Of a stretch of DNA of 38,166 nucleotides, positions 31,171 through 38,166 are shown piece after piece. The notes beneath the pieces are model-generated. The model did not search any database. It worked only from the letters and a program-made list of their open reading frames with translations, and had not been told where the DNA came from. The position numbers and the translations under genes were made by a program. Source of the DNA: Gammaproteobacteria bacterium (lineage in GTDB: Bacteria; Pseudomonadota; Gammaproteobacteria; Steroidobacterales; PWYM01); assembly GCA_007127715.1 (NCBI GenBank), contig SKYU01000211.1, positions 1 to 38,166 on the forward strand, in the 5' to 3' direction. How positions within the stretch are numbered: the stretch's first letter is position 1; each line of letters starts with the position of its first letter.

Positions 31171-33858
31171 ATGAAGGGCATTTCGGGTGGGTCGATGAAC
31201 CAGGCGTTATGGCAACGATTCGGTCTGCGATGCATGCCTGCGGTCATCGCGCTGGCGCTTGTGGGCTGCGGCGGCGATGATGGTATTGGCCCGGCGAGTG
31301 GGCAGGGCCCGGATCCGGTCGTCGTCGATGTGCCGATCGCCTATGTCGTACGTCCCGTGCCCGAGGGTGCGCAGGGCGTGTTGCCGACCACCGACGTACG
31401 CCGGTTGCTCGATCGTTTCGAGGTCGGTGCGGACCTGGTGATTCGTGAGCGGGCATCGCCTTCAGCGCCGGAGATCAACGTGACCTCCGCGTTGACCGAG
31501 GGGCAATACGATATCCGTGATGTCAGTGTGTCGTGGGATGGTGAACGTCTGCTGTTTTCGATGCGCGGACCCTTTATCGAAGGCGCGGACCCGGAAGACC
31601 AGCCGACCTGGAACATCTGGGAGTACCATCGCCTCGACGAGCGGCTTCGCAGGATCATCACCTCCGAGCTGACGGCGGAGCTCGGCCATGATCTGGCGCC
31701 ACAGTTCCTGCCGGATGGTCGCATCATCTTCACGTCCACCAGACAGCGTGGCAGCAAGGCCATGCTCCTCGATGAGGGGAAGCCACAGTTCGACGCGCTC
31801 GACGAGAATTTCAACGAGCCGGCGTTCGTGCTCCACGTCATGAACGACGATGGCAGCGACATCCGCCAGGTTTCGTTCAATCAGAGTCACGATCTTTCCC
31901 CAAGTGTGCTGTCGAACGGCCAGGTCGTGTTCAGTCGCTGGGACCGTTACGGCTCGCGTAACGAAATCAGCCTGTATCGCATGAACCCGGACGGGACGGA
32001 CCTCGAGCTGCTCTACGGTAAGAACAGTCGGCGCACGGGTCGCAACGGGACGGACGTACATTTCCTCCGTCCCAGGGAAATGCCGGACGGCCGGATCATG
32101 GTGCTGGCCCAGCCATTTCAGACGCAGTATCTGGGCGGTGACCTGGTACTGATCGATACGGCGAACTATGTCGAGAACACGCAGCCTACGGCGGCAAACG
32201 CAGGGGCGCTGAGCGGGCCTGCGCAGACCGCCGCGACGGCCAGCGATGTGGTTCCCGGCACGGGCATTTCACCCGGCGGGCAGTACAGTTCGGTCTGGCC
32301 CCTCGATGACGGGACGGACCGGATGTTCGTGAGCTGGAGCCAGTGTCGGCTGATCGAGAACGGCCGGATCGTGCCCTGCACGGACGAGCGGCTGGAGAAT
32401 CCGTCGGCCGTACCGGCGCCACCGTTGTACGGCATCTGGATTTACGATCGGCGTAACGATACGCAGCTTCCCGTGCTCCAGCCGCGTGAGGGCGTGGTGT
32501 ACTCGGAGGTGATCGCGATGCAGCCGCGCCGCCTGCCGAACATCATCTTCGATCAGCTGGCCAGCGGCCAGGCGGACAGCCGTCTTGCCGAGCAGGGCCT
32601 GGGGCTCCTGAACATCCGCAGCGTCTACGATGTGCTCGGTCAGGACATCTCCGGTGTTGGCATCGCAAACCTGGCTGATCCTGCGCAGGCGAGCTTTGCA
32701 GATCGTCCGGTGGCCTGGCTGCGTTTGCTGAAGGCGGTCGCGATTCCGGATGACGAGGTCCGCGATTTCAATCGCGGTGCGGCGTTCGGGGCCGCCGGTG
32801 CCCGCAGGGGCATGCGCGAGATCATCGGCTATGCGCCGATCGAGCCTGATGGCTCGGTCGTGGTGGCGGTCCCGGCGGACGTGCCCTTGTCCCTGTCCAT
32901 CCTCAACCGGGCAGGACATCGCACAAGGCCGTTGCATCAGAACTGGTTGCAGGTGCGGCCGGGACAGACGCTGAGCTGCAACGGCTGTCATCAGCCGGGC
33001 AGCGGTCAGTCCCACGGGCGGCGTGACGCGTTTGAAAGCGTCTGGGCGGGGGCAGCGTCCGCCAGTGTGCCCTTCCCGAACACCCGCGGTGAGCTGTTCG
33101 CGGATTTCGGTGAGACCATGGCGGAGGTCAAGGCCAGGCTCAGCTGCGGCATCGAGGACTGCGCGGCCATCCTGCCCAGTGTCGACGTGGTGTTCGAGGA
33201 TATCTGGACCGATCCTGAGGCTGCGGGCCGCGAACCCGACCCCTCGTTCGCCTGGCAATACGCCGATCTCGAGACGCCCGCGCCGGTGGCCGAGACCTGT
33301 ATGCAGCGGTGGACTGCGGCGTGCCGCACGATCATCAACTACGAAACCCATCTCCAGCCCTTGTGGGAGGTCGATCGAAGCATCATCGATGACGATGGCT
33401 TCACCGTCCTGGCCGATCGAACCTGCACGACCTGCCATTCGCGTACCGACGCGATGGGTGGGGCCCAGGTTCCGGCGGCTCAGCTCGAACTGACCGGTGA
33501 TCCCTCTCCGGCACAGGCCCTGCAGTTTCGCTCCTACCGGGAGTTGTTGTTCCCGGATCTGGAACTGGAACTGGTCGAAGGCGCACTGCAGATCCGTCTG
33601 GTCGAGCAGATCGATCCCGCTACCGGCCTGCCGGTGGTCGACGAGGAGACCGGCGAGCCTGTCCTGGTGCCGGTCCAGGTCCCGGCGTCGATGAGCGCGG
33701 GCGGCGCCAATGCCTCCAACCGGTTCTTCAGGGTGTTTGCGCCTGGGGGTGAGCATGACGGGTGGCTGACCCCGGCGGAGCTTCGTCTCGTGGCCGAATG
33801 GCTTGATCTCGGTGGCCAGTATTTCAACAACCCCTTCGACGCACCGGCAGAGGACTGA
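31171..33858 (+). CDS. HzsA-related di-haem lipoprotein with beta-propeller
   Basis: The 895-residue protein has a lipobox (ALVGC, Cys33). A beta-propeller-like region covers about 110-480, with PD40/TolB-style repeats such as LAPQFLPDGRIIFTSTR, LSPSVLSNGQVVFSRWDRYG and FLRPREMPDGRIMVLAQ. A C-terminal region carries haem motifs CNGCH (603-607) and CTTCH (752-756). This is the layout of hydrazine synthase alpha subunit (HzsA) of anammox bacteria and its uncharacterised relatives. The other HZS subunits are not in the window, so hydrazine synthesis is not implied. ATG 31171 has GAGG eight bases ahead; ATG 31195 is the alternative. First gene of the plus operon. Confidence 0.82.
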   Translation: MKGISGGSMNQALWQRFGLRCMPAVIALALVGCGGDDGIGPASGQGPDPVVVDVPIAYVVRPVPEGAQGVLPTTDVRRLLDRFEVGADLVIRERASPSAPEINVTSALTEGQYDIRDVSVSWDGERLLFSMRGPFIEGADPEDQPTWNIWEYHRLDERLRRIITSELTAELGHDLAPQFLPDGRIIFTSTRQRGSKAMLLDEGKPQFDALDENFNEPAFVLHVMNDDGSDIRQVSFNQSHDLSPSVLSNGQVVFSRWDRYGSRNEISLYRMNPDGTDLELLYGKNSRRTGRNGTDVHFLRPREMPDGRIMVLAQPFQTQYLGGDLVLIDTANYVENTQPTAANAGALSGPAQTAATASDVVPGTGISPGGQYSSVWPLDDGTDRMFVSWSQCRLIENGRIVPCTDERLENPSAVPAPPLYGIWIYDRRNDTQLPVLQPREGVVYSEVIAMQPRRLPNIIFDQLASGQADSRLAEQGLGLLNIRSVYDVLGQDISGVGIANLADPAQASFADRPVAWLRLLKAVAIPDDEVRDFNRGAAFGAAGARRGMREIIGYAPIEPDGSVVVAVPADVPLSLSILNRAGHRTRPLHQNWLQVRPGQTLSCNGCHQPGSGQSHGRRDAFESVWAGAASASVPFPNTRGELFADFGETMAEVKARLSCGIEDCAAILPSVDVVFEDIWTDPEAAGREPDPSFAWQYADLETPAPVAETCMQRWTAACRTIINYETHLQPLWEVDRSIIDDDGFTVLADRTCTTCHSRTDAMGGAQVPAAQLELTGDPSPAQALQFRSYRELLFPDLELELVEGALQIRLVEQIDPATGLPVVDEETGEPVLVPVQVPASMSAGGANASNRFFRVFAPGGEHDGWLTPAELRLVAEWLDLGGQYFNNPFDAPAED

Positions 33859-33865
33859 GCCGACC

Positions 33866-34627
33866 GTGACCGTGACACGTCTCAAGCCTCTGCACCTGCT
33901 GCTGATTACCGCAGCCGTTTTCTTGCACTTCGTCACACCAGTGCAGGCCCGCGATGCGCACTATGTTGTCGAGATCGTCGAGGCGTTTCTCGAACTGCAC
34001 AGCGGTCCCGGGCGAGGGTATCCACGTTTTCACATCGCCGAGCGTGGCGAGCGGGTAGAGGTGCTCAGCCGGCGTACCGACTGGTTCAGGGTGCGTACGA
34101 AGCAGGGTGTCGAAGGCTGGGCCAGTCGTGCACAACTCAGCCAGACCGTCCGACCATCGGGCGAGCCTGTGACTATCGCGCCGCCGAGCCGGCTCGACTA
34201 TCTGGATCGTCGGATCGAAGGCGGAGTGTTGCTGGGCGATTTCGGCGGGGCGGATGCGCTTTCGGCCTATGTGGCCTGGCACGCGACGCGGAATCTGTCG
34301 CTGGAGCTTGGAGGCGCTGATCTCAACGGCAGGTTCTCCAGCGGATGGTGGGCAGGGCTTAACCTGGTCCACCAGCCCTGGCCGGAGTGGCGGGTGTCGC
34401 CGTTCCTGGCACTTGGGACCGGGGTCATCCGGATCGAGCCGCGGGCGACTCTGGTCGACGTGGAGGACCGGACGGACCAGGTCGGTCATGCCGGACTGGG
34501 GCTGAGGATGCACGTGACGCGCAACTTCATGCTGCGGGCGGAATATCGGCGGTACGTGGTGTTTACCAGCCGCGATGAGAACGAGGACGTCAACGAATGG
34601 AAAGCGGGTTTCGGCTTCTTCTTCTGA
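33866..34627 (+). CDS. SH3b-domain outer-membrane beta-barrel protein
   Basis: The 253-residue protein has a signal peptide (1-28, ending PVQA). An SH3b domain follows (34-93: EAFLELHSGPGRGYPRFHIAERGERVEVLSRRTDWFRVRTKQGVEGWASRAQL), then an eight-strand type barrel (about 110-253: GGVLLGDFGGADALSAYVAW, LSLELGGADL, WRVSPFLALGTGV, YRRYVVFTSRDENEDVNEWKAGFGFFF). It ends in Phe, as is typical for Bam-inserted barrels. SH3b may bind peptidoglycan or a partner. A GTG at 33866 (or 33872) is the likely start; the ORF extends into the previous gene. It overlaps the next gene by 31 bp, so translation is coupled. Confidence 0.7.
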   Translation: MTVTRLKPLHLLLITAAVFLHFVTPVQARDAHYVVEIVEAFLELHSGPGRGYPRFHIAERGERVEVLSRRTDWFRVRTKQGVEGWASRAQLSQTVRPSGEPVTIAPPSRLDYLDRRIEGGVLLGDFGGADALSAYVAWHATRNLSLELGGADLNGRFSSGWWAGLNLVHQPWPEWRVSPFLALGTGVIRIEPRATLVDVEDRTDQVGHAGLGLRMHVTRNFMLRAEYRRYVVFTSRDENEDVNEWKAGFGFFF

Positions 34628-35265
34628 ACCTGTCTGCCGTCCTCGGCCTTGCCGTGCTGGCCAGCGGTTGCAGTCGGGTGGTGGATACGCTGGACGAGCC
34701 TGTTACGGCTGAACCGGTGATCGACCCACGCGTGGAGCGGCGCGATGTGCGCCGGCCGAAAATCGACACGGAGAACTTCGAGCTCGGCGCCTACACCGGC
34801 TTCATAAGTGTCGAAGACTTCGGCAGCAGCACGGTCGCCGGCGCACGACTTGCCTATCACATCACCGAGGGGCTGTTTGCCGAGGCGACCTATGGGCAGA
34901 CGACCGCGGGGCGCACCAGTTTCGAGACGCTGAGCGGGGCGGTCGAACTGCTTGCGCCCGGTGAGCGCAAATTCCGCTACTACGACCTCTCGCTGGGATA
35001 CAACCTGTTCCCGGGAGAAACCTTCATCGGTAGGAATCGTGCATTCACCTCTTCTTTGTACCTGCTGCTGGGCGCCGGCAGCACCGACTTCGCTGGCGAC
35101 AGTCGGTTCACGATCAGCTTCGGTGCAGGTTATCGCGTGTTGCTGAACGACTGGCTGTCCGCCCATTTGATGGTCCGGGATCACGTCTTTCGCACGGATC
35201 TCCTCGGCGAAGACAAGACCGTACACAACATCGAATTCGTGATCGGGCTCGGCTGGTTCTTCTGA
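34597..35265 (+). CDS. Outer-membrane beta-barrel lipoprotein (OMP_myx_plus-like)
   Basis: The 222-residue protein has a lipobox (LASGCS, Cys25) and then an acidic linker. A barrel-like part opens NFELGAYTGFISVEDFGSSTVAGARLAYHITEGLFAEATYGQ and closes with SRFTISFGAGYRVLLNDWLSAHLMVRDHVF and GLGWFF. The NFELGAYTGFISVEDFG entry and the terminal Phe match the family named outer membrane beta-barrel domain (OMP_myx_plus) found in myxobacteria and gammaproteobacteria. Its start overlaps the upstream gene, with GAGGA nine bases before the ATG. In this family such proteins sit near TlpA, DUF4266 and DUF3570 genes, as here. Confidence 0.78.
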   Translation: MESGFRLLLLNLSAVLGLAVLASGCSRVVDTLDEPVTAEPVIDPRVERRDVRRPKIDTENFELGAYTGFISVEDFGSSTVAGARLAYHITEGLFAEATYGQTTAGRTSFETLSGAVELLAPGERKFRYYDLSLGYNLFPGETFIGRNRAFTSSLYLLLGAGSTDFAGDSRFTISFGAGYRVLLNDWLSAHLMVRDHVFRTDLLGEDKTVHNIEFVIGLGWFF

Positions 35266-35309
35266 CTGGTCGTGCCACCCCATTTCAGATCGACATCCAG
35301 GGAGCCATG

Positions 35310-35837
35310 ATGACCGACACCCCACGTATCGATCGCCGCAAGCTCTGTTCGCTGCTCGCCGCCGCACCGCTGGCTGCCGCGCCCATCTCCGGTGCGTTGG
35401 CCCGTTCCGCGCAAAGCGGTCCCGCGCCCGACTTCACGCTGCCCGTCCGCGGTGGGGGAAGCAAGACGCTCAGCGAGCTGCGTGGCGACGTGGTCATGCT
35501 GAATTTCTGGGCCACGTGGTGTCCGCCATGCCGCCAGGAGATGCCACTGCTGGACCAGATCTACCAGCGTTTCCAGCGGCTGGGGTTCACGCTGCTGGGC
35601 GTGAACGTGGAGCAGGAGAACCGTCTCATCGACCGGTTCCTTGCCGAAGTGCCGGTGAGTTTCCCGATCCTGCTGGATACCCAGGAAGAGGTGGGCGCGT
35701 TGTATGGGGTAGCCGCCATGCCGACCACGATCCTGGTGGACCGCAGCGGTCAGCTGAGGGATCACTTTTTCGGCTATCGGCCAGGTGATGAACAGAAATA
35801 CCAGGATGCGGTACGCGCCCTTGTGAGGGAGCGGTGA
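35310..35837 (+). CDS. TlpA-family thiol-disulfide oxidoreductase
   Basis: The 175-residue protein has an N-terminal RRKLCSLLAAAPLAAAP signal-like stretch, then the thioredoxin fold. It has PDFTLPVRGGGSKTLSELRGDVVMLNFWATWCPPCRQEMPL, with active-site Cys71 and Cys74 in the TlpA-type WCPPC, and YGVAAMPTTILVDRSG with the cis-Pro. It reduces disulfides or cysteine residues in the periplasm, probably supplied by DsbD/CcdA outside the window, and may serve haem attachment or the neighbouring Cys-tailed lipoprotein. ATG 35310 has the better spacing to GGGAG than 35307. The TGA overlaps the possible GTG start of the next gene. Confidence 0.9.
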   Translation: MTDTPRIDRRKLCSLLAAAPLAAAPISGALARSAQSGPAPDFTLPVRGGGSKTLSELRGDVVMLNFWATWCPPCRQEMPLLDQIYQRFQRLGFTLLGVNVEQENRLIDRFLAEVPVSFPILLDTQEEVGALYGVAAMPTTILVDRSGQLRDHFFGYRPGDEQKYQDAVRALVRER

Positions 35838-35839
35838 TC

Positions 35840-36070
35840 ATGCCCCTTCGCCTGCAGCGGACTCTGGTGGTTGCGGCGGTCTGCATGATCGCGGGCTGCG
35901 CCGGTATCGAGCCGTGGGTCCAGCCCTACGAACGCGACCGTCTCGCGGACCCCATCATGAGTTTCGAGCGCGACCCTGTCTCTGCAGCGTATCTGCAGAA
36001 ACTGTACGACATCCGTGAGGGTGCCCGTGGTGCCACCGGCGGCGCGGGTGGTGGTTGCGGCTGCAACTGA
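35840..36070 (+). CDS. DUF4266 mini-lipoprotein with Gly-Cys tail
   Basis: The 76-residue protein has a lipobox (MIAGCAG, Cys20), then WVQPYERDRLADPIMSFERDPVSAAYLQKLYDIREG, the conserved DUF4266 core, and a Gly/Ala-rich tail ending GGAGGGCGCN with Cys73 and Cys75. The tail looks like a metal- or disulfide-forming site, and the preceding TlpA is a natural partner. ATG 35840 has GAGGGAG eight bases upstream; GTG 35834 overlaps the tlpA stop. The same order, TlpA then DUF4266 then DUF3570, is the reported family neighbourhood as I recall it. Function unknown. Confidence 0.85.
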   Translation: MPLRLQRTLVVAAVCMIAGCAGIEPWVQPYERDRLADPIMSFERDPVSAAYLQKLYDIREGARGATGGAGGGCGCN

Positions 36071-36092
36071 GGTGGCTGAGGGGGCCAGCAGC

Positions 36093-37241
36093 ATGCGTTT
36101 TCCGATCATCGTGGTTACCGGTCTCATGGTCGTTGCCTCTGCAGGCCTCACTGCCGTCTCAGAGGCGGCAGTGCTGCCGGAGGAGCGGATCGACGTGATG
36201 TACCACTACTATGATGGTGGCGGCATCACGGTCGAGGGTCCGTCGGTGCTGGTTCGCAAGCAGTTCGGCGAGAGTTTCTCGGTGCAGGGCAAGTACCATG
36301 TCGACACGATCTCGGGTGCTTCGATCGACGTCATCACGACGGCGAGCCCCTATCGCGAAGAACGCACCGAAATCGCCGGCACGGTCGATTACCTGCGGGG
36401 CGACACCCTGTTGAGCTTCGGTGTGGTCCGCAGCGACGAAAACGACTACAAGGGCCGGTCGTTCAATATCGGCGTCAGCCAGGAAGTGTTCGCGGCGATG
36501 ACCACGCTCAGCATGGGCTATGTGCGGGGGTCGGACGAGATCGGCAGGACCGGTGAGCCGGACTTTCTGGAAGAACTGGACCGACACTCCTGGCGACTGG
36601 GTGTGACGCAGGTCGTGACCCGGAACATGCTGGCTGAGCTCTCGTTCGAGACCATTACCGACAAGGGGTTTCTCAACAACCCGTATCGGCAGGTCAGGTA
36701 TCTGGATCCTGAACCTGGCCGGGGGTATAGCTTCCAGCCTGAGGTCTATCCGCGGCGCCGGACCAGCAACGCGGTGGCCCTGCGTACCCGCTATCACCTG
36801 CCCTACCGGGCAGCTGTGCACGCGGAATACCGGTACTTCAGCGACGACTGGGGCATCGATGCGCATGCGGCCAGGATCGGCTACACGCACGCCACGCTGC
36901 CGCGGCTCATTCTCGACATCCAGTACCGCTATTACACCCAGGGGGCCGCGGATTTCTGGAGTGACCTGTATCCGTTCCGCAGTGCGCAGAATTTTCTGGC
37001 CCGGGACAAGGAACTCAGCCGCTATGACAGCCACGCGGTGCGTCTCGGGGTGAGTTACGACCTGCTGAGATCGCGCATGGCGTTCATCGAGCGCGGCACA
37101 GTGAATTTCGTCTATGACTGGATCACCGCGGACTACCGCGACTTCCGCGACCTTCGAGTCAGCGCCGAATCTCCCGGCGAAGAACCGACCTACAGCCTGT
37201 CCGCGAACGTGTTCCAACTGTACTTTTCATTCTGGTTCTGA
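36093..37241 (+). CDS. DUF3570 outer-membrane beta-barrel protein
   Basis: The 382-residue protein has a signal peptide (about 1-26, ending SEAA) and then an antiparallel beta array, starting VLPEERIDVMYHYYDGGGITVEGPSVLVRKQFGESFSVQGKYHVDTISGAS and ending SLSANVFQLYFSFWF. It is rich in aromatic belts and ends in Phe, so it should be an outer-membrane barrel of about 12-16 strands. The DUF3570 family always pairs with DUF4266. The frame is open from 36015, but the true start is ATG 36093, with GAGGGGG about nine bases upstream. It is the last gene of the plus operon. Confidence 0.86.
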   Translation: MRFPIIVVTGLMVVASAGLTAVSEAAVLPEERIDVMYHYYDGGGITVEGPSVLVRKQFGESFSVQGKYHVDTISGASIDVITTASPYREERTEIAGTVDYLRGDTLLSFGVVRSDENDYKGRSFNIGVSQEVFAAMTTLSMGYVRGSDEIGRTGEPDFLEELDRHSWRLGVTQVVTRNMLAELSFETITDKGFLNNPYRQVRYLDPEPGRGYSFQPEVYPRRRTSNAVALRTRYHLPYRAAVHAEYRYFSDDWGIDAHAARIGYTHATLPRLILDIQYRYYTQGAADFWSDLYPFRSAQNFLARDKELSRYDSHAVRLGVSYDLLRSRMAFIERGTVNFVYDWITADYRDFRDLRVSAESPGEEPTYSLSANVFQLYFSFWF

Positions 37242-37255
37242 CCCGATCGCTTCAA

Positions 37256-37897
37256 TCAATCGCCCCACAGTTCGTTCAGCCGGCGGTCGCGGCCGCAGTT
37301 GAAGCGGTAGAAGCGGTATCGCACCGGGTTCTTGCGGTAATAGCCCTGGTGATATTCTTCGGCGGGATAGAAGGCGGTGCGATCTCGGATGGGGGTGACG
37401 ATGGGACGGTCGAATCGGCCCGAATCCTCCAGTTCTGCGAGAGAGGCTTCGGCCAGGGTGCGCTGTGCCTCGTCAGCCACGAAAATCCCCGTGAGGTACG
37501 CCTCGCCCCGGTCGCAGAACTGGCCGCCGTCATCCAGTGGGTCGACATTTCGCCAGAACACCTCGAGCAGGCGTGCGTAATCGACGACCGCAGGGTTGTA
37601 GACCACCTTGACCGCCTCTACATGGCCCGTGCCGCCGCGTACCACCTGCTGGTAACTGGGGTTGGAGACATGGCCACCGATGAAGCCCGAGGTAGTGGAG
37701 ATGACGCCATCCAGCGCATCGAACGGAGGCTCCATACACCAGAAACAGCCACCGGCGAAGACTGCGCTGGCGTGGGTCTCATCGGGCTGCGGGGTCGCGC
37801 TGCCCGAAGCTGACGGCAGGCTGGCACCCAGCATGAGCAGGCCGAGCGCGCCCGCGGCGATGACCAACCACTGTCTGACTGAGGGTCCCGTGATCAT
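37256..37897 (-). CDS. msrA: Peptide methionine sulfoxide reductase MsrA (exported)
   Basis: The 213-residue enzyme reduces S-methionine sulfoxide in proteins. A signal peptide (1-35) makes it periplasmic. GGCFWCMEPPFD gives the catalytic Cys51 with Cys54, and GFIGGHVSNPSYQQVVRGGTGHVEAVKVVYNP and YHQGYYRKNP are standard. A further Cys at the C-terminus (RFNCGRDRR) can resolve the sulfenic acid. Its ATG overlaps the msrB TGA (ATGA), with GGAG eight bases upstream, so msrB and msrA form one operon. It converges with the DUF3570 gene, 14 bp apart. Confidence 0.95.
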   Translation of the reverse strand: MITGPSVRQWLVIAAGALGLLMLGASLPSASGSATPQPDETHASAVFAGGCFWCMEPPFDALDGVISTTSGFIGGHVSNPSYQQVVRGGTGHVEAVKVVYNPAVVDYARLLEVFWRNVDPLDDGGQFCDRGEAYLTGIFVADEAQRTLAEASLAELEDSGRFDRPIVTPIRDRTAFYPAEEYHQGYYRKNPVRYRFYRFNCGRDRRLNELWGD

Positions 37898-38166
37898 CCG
37901 CGCAGCTCCGGCAGGGGCTGGTCGCCGGGTACGAACGTCAGTGCAACGCCATTATTGCACCAGCGCTTGCCAGTCGGTCGCGGTCCATCGTTGAACACGT
38001 GACCCTGATGGCCACCGCAGCGCGCGCAGTGGTATTCGGTTCTGGGGATGATCAGGCGGAAATCGCGTTTCGTGCCGATGTGAGCCTCGATGGCCGCCCA
38101 GAAACTCGGCCAGCCCGTGCCGCTGTCGTACTTGGTGGAGGACTCGAAAAGGGGCAGGTGACAGGC
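37894..38166 (-). CDS. msrB: Peptide methionine sulfoxide reductase MsrB, 5' end cut by the window
   Basis: Only the C-terminal 90 residues are in the window; the gene continues past the edge. They contain FESSTKYDSGTGWPSFW, YHCARCGGHQGHVFNDGPRPTGKRWCNNGVALTF, with one zinc CxxC pair and the catalytic Cys in RWCNN. MsrB reduces the R-sulfoxide form and so complements MsrA. The TGA overlaps the ATG of msrA. The pair repairs envelope proteins, consistent with the haem and thiol proteins nearby, though it is not specific to them. Confidence 0.92.
   Translation of the reverse strand, partial: ACHLPLFESSTKYDSGTGWPSFWAAIEAHIGTKRDFRLIIPRTEYHCARCGGHQGHVFNDGPRPTGKRWCNNGVALTFVPGDQPLPELRG

Noticed and set aside
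31171-33858. Complete hydrazine synthase, implying anammox metabolism
   Set aside because: No HzsB/HzsC, hydrazine dehydrogenase or anammox genes occur here; only the alpha-like fold is seen.

Overview
The window is a GC-rich (about 65%), densely coded bacterial chromosome segment with no rRNA, tRNA, CRISPR array or insertion sequence that I can recognise. The gene set (UPF0149/YecA-type protein, ZrgA/DUF2796-like protein, HiPIP, tandem Usp, PerM-type AI-2E exporter, many lipoproteins and C-terminal-Phe outer-membrane barrels) points to a free-living, Gram-negative gammaproteobacterium with aerobic respiration. A marine or sediment lineage related to Chromatiales, Woeseiales or Steroidobacterales is a reasonable guess, but taxonomy is inference.

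Positions 1-18,200 hold mostly housekeeping and stress genes in short operons: a disordered small protein, a small membrane protein, an AI-2E family transporter followed by a Tat-signal nitrilase-fold protein lacking its catalytic residues, an FHA/coiled-coil protein behind a Ycf46-like AAA+ ATPase, a thioesterase, two lipoproteins, an Hsp20 with a textbook heat-shock (sigma-32) promoter, a DmdC/FadE-like acyl-CoA dehydrogenase, a folE-zrgA-like pair, a Cfa-like methyltransferase behind stacked palindromes, a HiPIP, a UPF0149 protein, a DUF432-MscS pair, a rhodanese and a BtuF-like protein.

Positions 18,300-25,600 carry a fused beta-phosphoglucomutase/GH65 disaccharide phosphorylase, translationally coupled to a tandem universal stress protein and followed by a frameshifted double-PAS gene. 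Then on the minus strand come a zinc-less MDR oxidoreductase and a three-part methyltransferase (Trm112-like, SAM domain, C-terminal helical domain).

Positions 25,650-37,240 are the most unusual part. Two divergent operons leave a 209-bp intergenic region (30,962-31,170). The minus operon encodes a mono-haem DUF1588/DUF1585-like protein, a lipoprotein with two haem c motifs and a LamG-like domain, and a Tat-exported DUF1501-like protein. The plus operon encodes a hydrazine-synthase-alpha-related (HzsA-related) di-haem beta-propeller lipoprotein, an SH3b-barrel protein, an OMP_myx_plus-type barrel lipoprotein, a TlpA thioredoxin, a DUF4266 mini-lipoprotein with a Gly-Cys tail, and a DUF3570 outer-membrane barrel. 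Five CxxCH motifs in three exported proteins, three barrels and a thiol reductase suggest one envelope redox or surface system, whose substrate is unknown. The window ends with a periplasmic-type msrB-msrA methionine sulfoxide repair operon, with msrB cut by the window edge.
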